A DNA stretch of 54,090 bases. Origin: Tannerellaceae bacterium. GTDB taxonomy: Bacteria > Bacteroidota > Bacteroidia > Bacteroidales > Tannerellaceae. The stretch's first letter is position 1; each line of letters opens with the position of its first letter. The DNA lies in assembly GCA_021201295.1 (NCBI GenBank), contig JAJQFE010000044.1:1-54090 (forward strand), read 5' to 3'. Both the position numbers and the translations under genes were made by a program. The notes beneath the pieces are model-generated. The model ran no database searches and was not told where the DNA came from. It saw only the letters and a list, made by a program, of their open reading frames with translations. Below, in pieces: positions 9,836 to 19,362 of this stretch.

Positions 9836-10612
9836 TTACCAGCTGAAACGTATATACCGGATTGTCTTTTTATCATCAATGATTAATCGCAGGGTCTCTA
9901 TACCCAATAAGACATGGTCACCCGCAAATTTCTAAGTCACCAGACGATCACTTTCTTCGGTTTTAATTCCATCTTTCTCCATAGGTTTATCAGAAACCAT
10001 CAATAAAGCCCCGGTCGGGATTTTATTGGCAAAACCGGCAGTAAGCAACGTAGCCGTCTCCATATCAATGCCGGTTGCATGCATACGTTTCAGGTAAGTT
10101 TTAAAATTAGTATCATATTCCCAGACGCGCCGGTTCGTAGTATACACAGTGCCTGTCCAGTAATCATGACCCTGGTCACGGATGGCTGAAGAAATGGCAT
10201 GTAACATAGAAAAAGCAGGCAAAGAAAGAACTTCCGGCGGCAGATATTCGTTAGACGCACCTTCGCCCCGGATAGCAGCAATCGGTAACAGATAACTACC
10301 CAGGTTAATGGATTTCTTTAATCCGCCACATTTACCCAGAAATAAGACAGCCTTAGGCTTTACGGCAGAAAGCAGATCCATGATAGTAGCCGCATTAGCA
10401 CTACCCATCCCAAAATTGATGATCATCATCCCTTCTGTGGAAGCATTCGGCATAGATCCTTTCAGCCCGACTATCGGAACCTGGAAATGATCGGCAAATA
10501 ACTCTACATATTTGGTAAAATTAGTCAATAAAATATAGCCGGAAAACTCTTCCAGCTTCCGGTCTGTATAACGGGGCAACCAATTTTCTACGATTTCTTG
10601 CTTTGTTTTCAT
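9836..10612 (-). pseudogene. amn: AMP nucleosidase, internal TAG near C-terminus
   Basis: AMP nucleosidase splits AMP into adenine and ribose 5-phosphate. The protein begins MKTKQEIVENWLPRYT and keeps the nucleoside-phosphorylase-like core: FGMGSANAATIMDLL, VLFLGKCGGLK, EGASNEYLPPE and GIDMETATLLTAGF. TAG at 9932-9934 follows SDRLVT. The same frame then continues KFAGDHVLLGIETLRLIIDD to TAA at 9836-9838. The full length of about 258 codons matches the short Bacteroidetes enzyme; the stop would remove about 32 residues. CAG to TAG would explain it. A -7 box (TATATTTG, 10655-10662) lies upstream and holA follows 13 bases later. Whether the shortened protein works is unknown. Confidence 0.8.
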
Positions 10613-10619
10613 AAATAAC

Positions 10620-10627
10620 TACCTTTG
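10620..10627 (+). promoter_or_regulatory. Promoter -7 box for the HsdR-like gene
   Basis: TACCTTTG fits TAnnTTTG, 39 bases before the ATG at 10667. It forms a divergent pair with the amn box at 10655-10662. Confidence 0.5.
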
Positions 10628-10654
10628 ATGTTCATTTATCCACCAAATGAACAG

Positions 10655-10662
10655 CAAATATA
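10655..10662 (-). promoter_or_regulatory. Promoter -7 box for amn-holA
   Basis: TATATTTG on the minus strand fits TAnnTTTG, 42 bases before the amn ATG at 10612. The two divergent promoters overlap face to face in a 54-base gap. Confidence 0.5.
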
Positions 10663-10666
10663 ACAA

Positions 10667-11134
10667 ATGCAATCGTTAAATTTACCACGGTTCAGTGCTA
10701 AAGTAATAGAAAGAAATAAAAAGCTTTTTATCTTCGATGATATACGCCGTAAATATGTAGCCCTTACCCCGGAAGAATGGGTCCGGCAACATTTTGTAGC
10801 CTATCTGATGACAGAAAAAGGATTTCCGAAGGAACTGCTGGCCAATGAAATATCCATTAAACTGAACGGAACAAACAAACGGTGCGATACAATCGCATAT
10901 AATCGCTTTTTAAGCCCTCTTGTGATTGTAGAATATAAATCCCCCGACACACCTATTACCCAGGCCGTATTCGAACAAATCGTACGTTATAACATGTGTT
11001 TAAAGGTGCATTACCTGATTGTTAGCAACGGTATACATCATTATTGTTGCCGGATCAATTACAACGACCGGAAATATACTTTCCTGGCAGAGATCCCGGA
11101 TTATGACTCCCTAGAAAAAGATTTATCCATTTAG
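10667..11134 (+). CDS. Type I restriction HsdR N-terminal domain protein, standalone
   Basis: This 155-residue protein consists only of the nuclease-like domain found at the N-terminus of HsdR. It has LTPEEWVRQHFVAYLM, then KRCDTIAYN, LVIVEYKSP and AVFEQIVRYNMCL. The aspartate of RCDTI and the glutamate and lysine of VEYK fit a PD-(D/E)XK core. Such single-domain proteins are widespread in Bacteroidetes without methylase or specificity genes, and none is seen here, so it is probably not a working restriction enzyme. Its role is unknown; DNA repair or RNA processing are guesses. It ends in TAG, and its stop overlaps the 3' end of the convergent glycosidase gene by 12 bases. Confidence 0.82.
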   Translation: MQSLNLPRFSAKVIERNKKLFIFDDIRRKYVALTPEEWVRQHFVAYLMTEKGFPKELLANEISIKLNGTNKRCDTIAYNRFLSPLVIVEYKSPDTPITQAVFEQIVRYNMCLKVHYLIVSNGIHHYCCRINYNDRKYTFLAEIPDYDSLEKDLSI

Positions 11135-12941
11135 GGACGCATTGAGTGCAAAAATAAAATAAGTGAAAAGACCCTGCCAGTTAATGGCAACCTCATTGGA
11201 AGCATACGAAGCCAGTACATCCGCATAACATTCATCCGGAATATCAGAAGGGTATTCACAACCATCCTGTCTACCGGCATTAGGTCCTCCTACCAGAAAA
11301 CCAGGTATAGGTTCCTCTATATCATCACTGGCGGATAACCGGTAATGAGGATACAACGGGCTTTTCGTGCCAAATCCGGTTATATAACAATACCCTGTTG
11401 CATTCCGGCCTAATAAATAGTCCATATTATGCAAGGCAGCCGTCAGATACTCTTTCTTACCCGTCAGCTGGTAGGCATATAGGAAAGTCATCCCCTGATT
11501 GGAAGCTGCATCTGAATTACATCCCCAGAAAAAATCGTTGGCAGTACGCCCATAAGGAGCTGCATACGGAGACTGGTTAGCCTGTAATAAGGCACTATCC
11601 GCATACATAAGAAGCTGCTCTTTCATCCGGTTCGCCAGTTCCTGTCCCTGCTCAGGCAAACTACCCTGATAACGGATCAGGCTAAAAGCGCCTAATCCAT
11701 AGACATTTCCCCAAACCGGAAGGGTATACGCCTGCGGAGCATAGGCAATAGCTGTTTGTAAGTATGTAGGATTCGCTGTTGCAATATATAATTCTGTAGC
11801 CGCCCAGAAAAATTCATCCTCCGCATTCCCATCCCCATATTCTCCTGTCGAGATAGCAGGCGCATGCGTTTCATTCATTTTTCTTTGCTGATAGAGTTGT
11901 TGCAGATTTTTTAAGGCCCAGTCAAAAGCACGTTTGGAAGCAGTTAAAGTAATTTCCGCCACTCCCAGATAGTCTTCCGCATATTCTCCGTATATTCTTG
12001 CCGCCTGAGCCATAGATGCGGCAAAATCCAATGCCGCAGTCACAGACTTCGCCACCACATACCGCTGTTTCTTACAATCCGTAGGTTTGATAAAACCTTC
12101 AAACTCCGGATTAGTCAGTTTATGATACACCCCTCCGTCTGCCAGATCCTGCATGGTCAACATCCATTCCAGATTCCAATAGATCTCATCCAGCAGATCC
12201 GGTGTCTGATTCGTACTTTCCGGAATTTGCGTACGGATCGGCTTCATATAGTCCGGATAATCTTCATATAAGGACAATAGCACCCCTAAAGTAAAACCGG
12301 AATTGACCATATACTTATTATAATCTCCGGCATCATACCATCCCTTAGGAGAAGAAATCACCGTACCTTCCGGGCGCAGAGACGAAGCAGCAGACGAATG
12401 AACCAGGATATGATCATCCGGGTGGCCGGATGGCCGGGCCCATTTACCGGCATATAGTTCTTCTATCGGAGTACTGGCTCTCTGGTAATAAAACGCTTTT
12501 AAACTGGCATTTGCTAAATCAGACAGGAGGCCGTCCCGGATCTCAAAAGGCAGGGACCGTCCTAATCCCGGCACGTCTATAAGGTAGATTCCCGGTTGGG
12601 AAAACTCCGTAAAAGAAAGAACAGATGTCTTTTTATTAGAAAACTCAGAATGCCGGATATCAGATAAATTCCCCTGATAAACGATCCGGCCGGAATCATA
12701 CGCCCGGATCGTAAATGCCTTTCCCCCCAAATTCCTCAGAAAGGACCACTGCTGTTTTTTCTTCCGAAGGGAAAAATCCCAATTGATTAAAGCGTATCAG
12801 ATCACTTTCCTGAGATTTCTCAGAATGACAGGAAGAAATAAACATAACGAAAAAATAATAAATGACAGGGAGGTAATCCCTTGTTTTATAAAAAGTATAG
12901 TCTGCTTCATTGAACCGGAATAGTTTAATGAAAACAAACAT
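11123..12941 (-). pseudogene. Glycoside hydrolase family 9 lipoprotein, frameshifted
   Basis: This looks like an endoglucanase-type enzyme acting on beta-glucans. The N-terminal piece (12696-12941) has a hydrophobic leader ending FISSC, a lipobox, then IRFNQLGFFPSEEKTAVV, the start of the Ig-like CelD_N domain. The frame is lost in a run of six G (12723-12728); five G restores it as SEEFGGKAFTIRAYDSG. The catalytic domain shows GWYDAGDYNKY with the base aspartates, PLYPHYRLS, and YASNEVAINW with the acid glutamate. The total is about 605 residues. The leader before the cysteine is unusually long (37 residues), so the true start may differ. It is probably a surface or periplasmic lipoprotein. 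The gene is alone on its strand. Confidence 0.8.
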
Positions 12942-13022
12942 AAGAATATTTATTTATAAAACAAGCTAAAAGGAAAGTGCCGGATTAAAATAACCCAATT
13001 AAAACGGTTTTTTAATTTTTTT

Positions 13023-13208
13023 TCACAAAATAACCGCCGTCTTATCTACGAAGATCACGATGGAATCGACATTTTGTGTCGTGTTTTTTTCTTCTATTAC
13101 CATAGGATTAGTAGTAGAAGCAGTCCCTTCTTCCTTTACTTTTTTTTCGTTAGTAAAAAAAGAAATCCCTAACAGAACTAAGAAAAAAGATAGAATCAGA
13201 GGTTTCAT
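13023..13208 (-). CDS. Small exported hypothetical protein, 61 aa
   Basis: The protein begins MKPLILSFFLVLLGISFF, a signal-peptide-like or membrane-anchoring stretch. About 40 polar residues rich in Lys, Glu and Thr follow, ending SIVIFVDKTAVIL. No cysteine for a lipobox is seen. I do not recognise a family. The gene stands alone between the glycosidase and the end of the nqr operon. A good signal sequence supports it being real, but its size leaves doubt. Confidence 0.45.
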   Translation of the reverse strand: MKPLILSFFLVLLGISFFTNEKKVKEEGTASTTNPMVIEEKNTTQNVDSIVIFVDKTAVIL

Positions 13209-13330
13209 ATAAAGTTATAATATTAATTCGTTACTTTCAAAGATGCATATAAAACGGTAAATGCTGCATGATATTACAAACAAATTACAATTTTAACATT
13301 TACATGCCTTAATTTTTAACTTACCCATAA

Positions 13331-13369
13331 ATAAGGCGGTAAAACATATCATGGGTTTTACCGCCTTAT
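13331..13369 (-). terminator. Terminator of the nqr operon
   Basis: A perfect 15-pair stem (13331-13345 with 13355-13369) and a 9-base loop lie 22 bases past the nqrF stop. A short T-rich stretch follows on the minus strand. Confidence 0.8.
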
Positions 13370-13390
13370 TATGTATGATTAAATGGTTAA

Positions 13391-14653
13391 TTAGGCTCCG
13401 AAGTCATCGAATAATAGCATTTCAGGGGGTACCCCTAAGCTATCTAACATACCTTTAACCGCATTGGTCATAGGACCGGGACCACACATGTAATATTCAA
13501 TATCTTCCGGTGCATCATGATACTGCAGATACTGGTCATGAATCACCTGATGAATAAATCCGGTATAACCGGTCCAGTTGTCTTCTGGTTGCGGATCTGA
13601 TAACGCAATATGGAAGCTGAAGTTCGGGAATTCCTTTTCAATCGCACGGAAATCCTCCTCATAGAAGATCTCGTTTTTAGAACGGGCACCATACCAGTAA
13701 CTAATCTTACGGTCTGTTACCTTAAGCGTATTGAACAAGTGGAGAATATGAGCCCGAAGAGGAGCCATACCGGCACCCCCACCAATATATAACATCTCAC
13801 GTGGAGTATCCAGAATATGGAAATCTCCGTAAGGTCCGGACATCGTTACCTTATCACCTGGTTTTAAAGTGAAAATATAAGAAGAAGCAATACCAGGCTT
13901 AACCCCTGCTTTCCAGGTGCCGGTTGCACGGTCAAACGGAGGAGTAGCCACACGAACGTTCAGGGTAATGATATTTCCTTCAGCCGGATAGTTAGCCATA
14001 GAATAGGCACGGATCGTGTCTTCATCATTTTTGCAGGACAAAGACCACAGGTCAAATTTATCCCATTCCGCACGGAAACGGTCTTCCACATCCATATCCG
14101 TATATTTGATATCGAATTTAGGGATCCGGATCTGTGCATAACTACCAGGCTGGAAATTCATTACTTCACCCGGAGGTAACTGCACGGTAAATTCTTTAAT
14201 ATAAGTAGAAACATTGCGGTTAGAAATTACCGTACATTCCCACTCACTTACCCCGAAGACCTCTTCCGGAACCACAATAGCCATATCCTCTTTTACTTTA
14301 GCCTGGCATCCCAGACGCCAGTTATCCTGGATCTGTCTACGGGAAAAGAACCCGACCTCCGTAGGAAGGATATTTCCTCCACCTTCCGGGATCTGGCAAC
14401 GGCACTGGCCACAGCTGCCACTACCCCCACAGGCAGACGACAGGAAAATTCCCTGGCTTTGAAGTGCACTTAATACAGTTCCTCCTATAGGTACCTCATA
14501 TTCATTGGTTTCGTTGACAACCATTTTCACATTACCGGAAGGAATCAGTTTTGCTTTGGCAAACAATAATGCGACCACCAGAATCAACGTAATCACTAAG
14601 AATATAACTGCAGCAGCTGCAATTGTTAATCCTCCTGCAAACAATATAGTCAT
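13391..14653 (-). CDS. nqrF: Na+-NQR subunit F, NADH-oxidising
   Basis: NqrF takes electrons from NADH into the sodium-pumping quinone reductase in the inner membrane. The 420-residue protein begins with one membrane helix (residues 5-30). A plant-type [2Fe-2S] domain follows, with cysteines in SSACGGSGSCGQCRC and a fourth in WRLGCQAKV. The FAD domain has RAYSMANYP and the NADH domain has GGGAGMAPLRAHI and YYMCGPGPMT. It ends DDFGA, as in other NqrF proteins. It is the last gene of nqrABCDEF, 27 bases after nqrE, and is followed by a strong hairpin. No lesion is seen. Confidence 0.96.
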   Translation of the reverse strand: MTILFAGGLTIAAAAVIFLVITLILVVALLFAKAKLIPSGNVKMVVNETNEYEVPIGGTVLSALQSQGIFLSSACGGSGSCGQCRCQIPEGGGNILPTEVGFFSRRQIQDNWRLGCQAKVKEDMAIVVPEEVFGVSEWECTVISNRNVSTYIKEFTVQLPPGEVMNFQPGSYAQIRIPKFDIKYTDMDVEDRFRAEWDKFDLWSLSCKNDEDTIRAYSMANYPAEGNIITLNVRVATPPFDRATGTWKAGVKPGIASSYIFTLKPGDKVTMSGPYGDFHILDTPREMLYIGGGAGMAPLRAHILHLFNTLKVTDRKISYWYGARSKNEIFYEEDFRAIEKEFPNFSFHIALSDPQPEDNWTGYTGFIHQVIHDQYLQYHDAPEDIEYYMCGPGPMTNAVKGMLDSLGVPPEMLLFDDFGA

Positions 14654-14680
14654 TTTTCTATTAGTTTATTCTGTTAATAA

Positions 14681-15301
14681 TTAAATGTTAAGGCCAGAGA
14701 AACACATGAATCCAATGCCCATCAAACCGGTAATAATAAAGGTGATACCAAGTCCTTTCAAGGGTTTAGGAATATCAGAGTAAGCCAACTTCTCACGAAT
14801 AGCAGCAATACCGACAATCGCTACCAGCCAGCCGATCCCCGAGCCAAAGCCATACACCGTAGCTTCCCCAATATTAGCAAAGGCTTTTTGTTGCATAAAC
14901 AGGGAACCTCCCAGGATCGCACAGTTCACGGCAATCAGAGGAAGGAATATACCCAAAGACGCATATAAAGCCGGAGCAAATTTCTCAACGATCATTTCTA
15001 CTAACTGTACAAAAGAAGCAATCACCGCAATAAAAATGATCAGGGAAAGGAAGCTCAGGTCCACACTGGCGAATTCTTCCCCCAGCCAGCTTGCCAGAGC
15101 GCCTTCTTTCAAGACATAATTTTCAAGCAGGTAATTAATAGGAAGGGTACAGAGCAATACAAAGGTTACTGCCAATCCCAATCCCATGGCTGTCTTCACA
15201 CTTTTTGAAACAGCTAAATAAGAACACATACCCAAATAGTAGGCGAAAACCATGTTTTCGACAAATATGGAGCGTACGAATATGCTTAATAATTCTTCCA
15301 T
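14681..15301 (-). CDS. nqrE: Na+-NQR subunit E
   Basis: NqrE is an integral subunit with six membrane helices that helps form the intramembrane iron site and sodium path. The 206-residue protein begins MEELLSIFVRSIFVENMVFA and contains YYLGMCSYLAVSKSV, with its conserved cysteine. AVNCAILGGSLFM holds the second conserved cysteine. Both lie in the half-helices that pair with those of NqrD. The length matches the family. It lies 25 bases after nqrD in the operon. No lesion is seen. Confidence 0.95.
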   Translation of the reverse strand: MEELLSIFVRSIFVENMVFAYYLGMCSYLAVSKSVKTAMGLGLAVTFVLLCTLPINYLLENYVLKEGALASWLGEEFASVDLSFLSLIIFIAVIASFVQLVEMIVEKFAPALYASLGIFLPLIAVNCAILGGSLFMQQKAFANIGEATVYGFGSGIGWLVAIVGIAAIREKLAYSDIPKPLKGLGITFIITGLMGIGFMCFSGLNI

Positions 15302-15326
15302 TATCTTATACCTTTATTAATTAGCA

Positions 15327-15956
15327 TTAATTTTCTTGTAGGTCTCTGTTCCTCGAGCGATGCACCCAGATAATTACAGCCACAGTGATCAACGCCATAG
15401 GAGGCAGAATCATAAGACCATTATTCACATATCCTGAGTCATATAAAAATGTAGGTACAACCTGAATACCTAACAAGGTACCTGATCCTAATAACTCACG
15501 GAAAAATCCCACTAAAATCAGAATTATTGCATATCCGGCCCCATTGCCTATCCCATCCAGAAAAGATTCCCATGGACGATTGCCCAATGCAAACGCTTCC
15601 AGGCGGCCCATCAGGATACAGTTGGTAATGATCAATCCTACAAACACGGAAAGCTGTTTATTTACATCATAGGCAAAGGCCTTTAACACTTCACTAACAA
15701 TCGTTACCAGAGCGGCCACCACAACCAACTGGACAATAATACGAATACGGTTAGGTATTGTATTTCTTATGAGGGAAATGATCACGTTTGCAAATGCCAG
15801 TACAGCAGTAACGGAAATACCCATTACGATAGACGGCTCCAGTTTAGAAGTGACAGCCAACGCAGAACAAATCCCCAACATCCGGATAATGACCGGGTTA
15901 TTTCTGCTTAACGGGCTGATTAATACCTCTTTATTTTTATTCGATAATAAACCCAT
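15327..15956 (-). CDS. nqrD: Na+-NQR subunit D
   Basis: NqrD is the paralogue of NqrE, with six membrane helices, and together they form the core around the intramembrane iron. The 209 residues start MGLLSNKNKEVLISPLSRNN. LGICSALAVTSKLE and ITNCILMGRLEAFAL hold the two conserved cysteines. The C-terminal tail is basic (WVHRSRNRDLQEN). The start is ATG 15954-15956, 4 bases after the nqrC stop, so translation may be coupled. Confidence 0.95.
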   Translation of the reverse strand: MGLLSNKNKEVLISPLSRNNPVIIRMLGICSALAVTSKLEPSIVMGISVTAVLAFANVIISLIRNTIPNRIRIIVQLVVVAALVTIVSEVLKAFAYDVNKQLSVFVGLIITNCILMGRLEAFALGNRPWESFLDGIGNGAGYAIILILVGFFRELLGSGTLLGIQVVPTFLYDSGYVNNGLMILPPMALITVAVIIWVHRSRNRDLQEN

Positions 15957-15960
15957 TTTC

Positions 15961-16644
15961 TTACTGATTTTTTGAAGTTAAAAACTGAACATATCCGTTT
16001 AAACTATCATATAGCATTTTATTAACACCCTGACTGGTAATAGTTCCTCCGGAAATACCATCCACATAGTCCTGTCCTGCAACAGATTTACCCGGTTTGA
16101 CAACCGCAATGGATTTAAATTCTCCATTGGTAAAGATTTTTTTTCCAACAAACTGGGCGCTGAAATCCGGTCTGGTAATCTCAGCTCCTAACCCCGGAGT
16201 TTCACCTTCATGGCTGAAATCCGCTCCGAATACGGTATTCCTGTCATCATCCACCGCAATATATCCCCAAAGAGGACCCCAAAGTCCGGCACCACTTAAC
16301 GCCATAATATATTTGGTTTGTCCATCCACATTCGCAACAAACACAGGATATAAGTTCTCACGAAACGCTTTTACCACATCCGTGGCAAATGCATCCCCTG
16401 CTACTTTTTCTCCACTTGTATTAACCAGGAAGGCTTCTGTGATCAATTCATTGAATTTAGATTCCGCTTCCGAAGCACTCACCTTTATATTAATGGAGCT
16501 TAAGATTTGTTGCCGTTTATCATTTGCTTCATTTTCTCCCTGGAAGTTCTTCAGAGACTGAGAAATAACCGCAAGTACGATTGCAACCAGGAGAACCATT
16601 ACAGAAGCATATATTATAGTATAACTATTACTATCTCTATTCAT
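15961..16644 (-). CDS. nqrC: Na+-NQR subunit C, covalent FMN
   Basis: NqrC carries an FMN bound through phosphate to a threonine on the periplasmic side. The 227-residue protein starts MNRDSNSYTIIYASVMVLLV with one N-terminal helix. The FMN attachment site is DGISGGTITSQG, in which the second threonine of the SGGTIT stretch is the usual acceptor. GLWGPLWGYIAVD and GETPGLGAEIT are typical of the FMN-binding domain. The modifying enzyme ApbE is not in this window. It lies between nqrB and nqrD, and no lesion is seen. Confidence 0.94.
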   Translation of the reverse strand: MNRDSNSYTIIYASVMVLLVAIVLAVISQSLKNFQGENEANDKRQQILSSINIKVSASEAESKFNELITEAFLVNTSGEKVAGDAFATDVVKAFRENLYPVFVANVDGQTKYIMALSGAGLWGPLWGYIAVDDDRNTVFGADFSHEGETPGLGAEITRPDFSAQFVGKKIFTNGEFKSIAVVKPGKSVAGQDYVDGISGGTITSQGVNKMLYDSLNGYVQFLTSKNQ

Positions 16645-16663
16645 AATCTTACTTTATTAAAAG

Positions 16664-17866
16664 TTACTTTACAGCTCGTCTCAAACGACGGTTCACATTC
16701 GCTTCCACTACATAATAATCAATCAGCGGAGCAAAAATATTCATCAGCAAAATAGCCAGCATCATACCTTCCGGATAGCCGGAATTCAACGTACGAATAA
16801 TAATAGCCATAGCACCGATCAATAAGCCATAGATATATTTACCGGTCTCCGTACGGGAAGCAGTGACCGGATCAGTAGCCATAAAGACTGCACCAAATGC
16901 AAAACCTCCTAATAAAATCTGTTCAACCGGAGAAACACTCATCGGAACAGTAGTACCAATCAGATTAAAAATAGCAGACATACCCAATCCTCCGACAAAT
17001 ACGGAAGCCATAATTTTCCAGCTTGCCACACCTGTGAAGATCAGTAAAGCTGCCCCTAAAAGAATAGCCAAAGTAGAGGTTTCACCGATGGATCCGGGGA
17101 TTAACCCAACAAACATATCCCATAAGCTTAACGGATTACCCAAAATATCCACTGTCTGGAAACTACCGATCATATCTTTAGTCGCCACAGAGATCTGCCC
17201 TAATGGAGTAGCACCGGAATAAGCATCTACCACACTGCCGGCTCCTATACCGAACGTATCACCTGTACGCACCCATACCTGGTCCCCAGACATATCCGCC
17301 GGATAAGCAAAGAACAGGAAAGCACGGGTAACCAATGCCACATTAAATATATTATAACCGGTACCCCCAAACACCTCTTTCGCAAAAATAACAGCAAAAG
17401 CAGTAGCCACAGCAATCATCCACAGCGGAGTATCCACAGGAATGATCATCGGGATCAAAATACCGGAAACCAGAAAACCCTCCTGTATCTCTTTGTTTTT
17501 AACTTGTGCAATAGCAAATTCAATACCCAGCCCCACTACATAGGAAACAATGAGCTTAGGCAGAACAGCTAAAAAGCCATAAATAAACATTTCCAGAAAA
17601 CCCGGATCCTGTCCGATAGCCAGATAATGTTGATAACCGGTATTATACATACCGAAAAGTAAAGCCGGGATCAAAGCTAATACGACGATGATCATCGTAC
17701 GCTTTGAATCAGCAGCATCGTGAATATGCACGCCCGTTTTAGAAGTAGTATTCGGAACAAATAAAAATGTTTCGAAACCATCAAATACAGAACGGAACAT
17801 CGCCAGCTTACCACCTTCCTCAAAATTAGGCTTAATCTTGTCGAGATAATTCCTTAACGCTTTCAA
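16664..17866 (-). CDS. nqrB: Na+-NQR subunit B, membrane core
   Basis: NqrB is the largest membrane subunit; it carries riboflavin and a threonine-linked FMN and takes part in sodium translocation. The 400-residue protein starts MKALRNYLDKIKPNFEEGG. It has about ten membrane helices, with the FMN site in DAYSGATPLGQ. NIFNVALVTRAFLFFAYP and GGFAFGAVFMATDPVTASRT are typical. The length agrees with the family. It follows nqrA by 23 bases and precedes nqrC by 19. No lesion is seen. Confidence 0.95.
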   Translation of the reverse strand: MKALRNYLDKIKPNFEEGGKLAMFRSVFDGFETFLFVPNTTSKTGVHIHDAADSKRTMIIVVLALIPALLFGMYNTGYQHYLAIGQDPGFLEMFIYGFLAVLPKLIVSYVVGLGIEFAIAQVKNKEIQEGFLVSGILIPMIIPVDTPLWMIAVATAFAVIFAKEVFGGTGYNIFNVALVTRAFLFFAYPADMSGDQVWVRTGDTFGIGAGSVVDAYSGATPLGQISVATKDMIGSFQTVDILGNPLSLWDMFVGLIPGSIGETSTLAILLGAALLIFTGVASWKIMASVFVGGLGMSAIFNLIGTTVPMSVSPVEQILLGGFAFGAVFMATDPVTASRTETGKYIYGLLIGAMAIIIRTLNSGYPEGMMLAILLMNIFAPLIDYYVVEANVNRRLRRAVK

Positions 17867-17889
17867 TGTATTCTATTTTTAGTTTGTTA

Positions 17890-19239
17890 TTAATTCATTT
17901 CTTTATACAACAGGTTCAATCCGTTCCGGACAATCTGTTGTAATTCCATTTTAGAAGTATCCACAAATTCACACAAAGCGAAATCTTCCGGAGCCACCTC
18001 ATAAATTCCCAGGTTTTCCATTTTGTCAATATCAAACGTGATAATGGCTTTCAACAGGAATTCAGGCATAATATCCATCGGGAAGACACTTTCATACTCA
18101 TGAGAAAGGATCATGGCACGCTTGCCCCCTTTGATCCGGGCATCCAGCACATATTCCTTGTTACCGCCCAGAAGCCAGGTGAAATACGTACGGCCGGCAC
18201 TGTATTTATTGAAACCGGGAACACCCCAGCCCAAAAATTCATGCACATCGTTCCCTTCCGGAATGACAGTGACCTGACGGCTATAGGCTCTCAGGTAATC
18301 CAGCAGATCCACTCTGATTCCTGTCAGTACATCCCCACTGATTATACGGACATGCTCTTCATTACCCAGGATTTTTCCCGCTAACAAACTATTTATAGTA
18401 CATCCGGCAATGGTCTTAATATATCCTCTTTCCGTTGTTTCAGATCCTGTAATAGCAACCATACGGGTGAAGTCAGCCACCCCTTTATTGAACAAACGTC
18501 CTATGACAATCACATCCTGAGGATCAAGGGTCCAGACCACCTCTCCTTTATTAACAGGCTTCACATGATTAATTAACACCCCCACATTACCCGCCGGATG
18601 CGGACCTTCCACTTCCACCGTCTCAACCGACTTCATTTTTAAAGAAGAACCGGCTTTTACTCCGACATATACCTTGCCGGGAGTCAGTTTAGCCAGTGCA
18701 TCCAGGCCGGTTTGGAAATCAGCCTCCTGCCCTTTTACAATAAATTCGAAATCAGGAGCTAAAGGAGCTGAATAAAAAGTGGAGACAAAAATATCCCGTG
18801 GTTCATAAGCAGGAATAGCCACCATATCATACGGACGTTGTCTGATTGAAGGCCAGATTCCTGAAGCTAACAGGGTTTCCCGGATCTCTTCCGCTTTCAG
18901 GGAAGAAACACTTTTTTTCCCAAAGTCCTCATACTCAATCTGTGCATCCGGTTTTACCACAATGCTGAGCACTTTACGTTTTTCACCACGATTAACGGCA
19001 ATTACTTCACCACTAACCGGTGAAACAAATTTGATTTCCGGTCGGTTCTTATCCATCATTAAGGGTGAACCGGCTTTGACTTTATCTCCTACTTTTGCAA
19101 TAACTTTAGGGATAATACCGTTATAGTCGTCAGGAATAATAGCATAGCTATCACTCTTGCCGGCAGTTAACAGTGCCTTGGAAGCTTTGCCTTTTAGATT
19201 AATGTCTAAACCTTTTTTAATCTTAATCACATTTGCCAT
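17890..19239 (-). CDS. nqrA: Na+-NQR subunit A
   Basis: NqrA is the soluble cytoplasmic subunit at the ubiquinone or menaquinone side of the complex. The 449-residue protein starts MANVIKIKKGLDINLKGKAS. It contains GDKVKAGSPLMMDK, a biotinyl-lipoyl-like hairpin, and HPAGNVGVLINHVKPV and FLGWGVPGFNKYS, which are typical of the family. I chose ATG 19237-19239. A longer frame to 19284 would include the -7 box at 19272-19279. It is the first gene of nqrABCDEF, and all six genes run in order on the minus strand with gaps under 30 bases. Confidence 0.95.
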   Translation of the reverse strand: MANVIKIKKGLDINLKGKASKALLTAGKSDSYAIIPDDYNGIIPKVIAKVGDKVKAGSPLMMDKNRPEIKFVSPVSGEVIAVNRGEKRKVLSIVVKPDAQIEYEDFGKKSVSSLKAEEIRETLLASGIWPSIRQRPYDMVAIPAYEPRDIFVSTFYSAPLAPDFEFIVKGQEADFQTGLDALAKLTPGKVYVGVKAGSSLKMKSVETVEVEGPHPAGNVGVLINHVKPVNKGEVVWTLDPQDVIVIGRLFNKGVADFTRMVAITGSETTERGYIKTIAGCTINSLLAGKILGNEEHVRIISGDVLTGIRVDLLDYLRAYSRQVTVIPEGNDVHEFLGWGVPGFNKYSAGRTYFTWLLGGNKEYVLDARIKGGKRAMILSHEYESVFPMDIMPEFLLKAIITFDIDKMENLGIYEVAPEDFALCEFVDTSKMELQQIVRNGLNLLYKEMN

Positions 19240-19271
19240 GATACAACTAAAATGTTTTATGTATTTTGCCG

Positions 19272-19279
19272 CAAAAGTA
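19272..19279 (-). promoter_or_regulatory. Promoter -7 box for the nqr operon
   Basis: TACTTTTG on the minus strand fits TAnnTTTG, 32 bases before the nqrA ATG. It decides against the longer frame. Confidence 0.6.
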
Positions 19280-19335
19280 AACATTATTTTTATGCTTTAG
19301 AACAGCAAAGACAAATAATTAAAGAAATAATTCCA

Positions 19336-19343
19336 TAATTTTG
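19336..19343 (+). promoter_or_regulatory. Promoter -7 box for the T9SS plug gene
   Basis: TAATTTTG fits TAnnTTTG, 19 bases before the ATG at 19363, so the leader is very short. Confidence 0.55.
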
Positions 19344-19362
19344 GCACATAAACAGAATAAAC

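Noticed and set aside
10667-11134. Complete type I restriction system
   Set aside because: There is no methylase, specificity or helicase gene; only the N-terminal domain exists.
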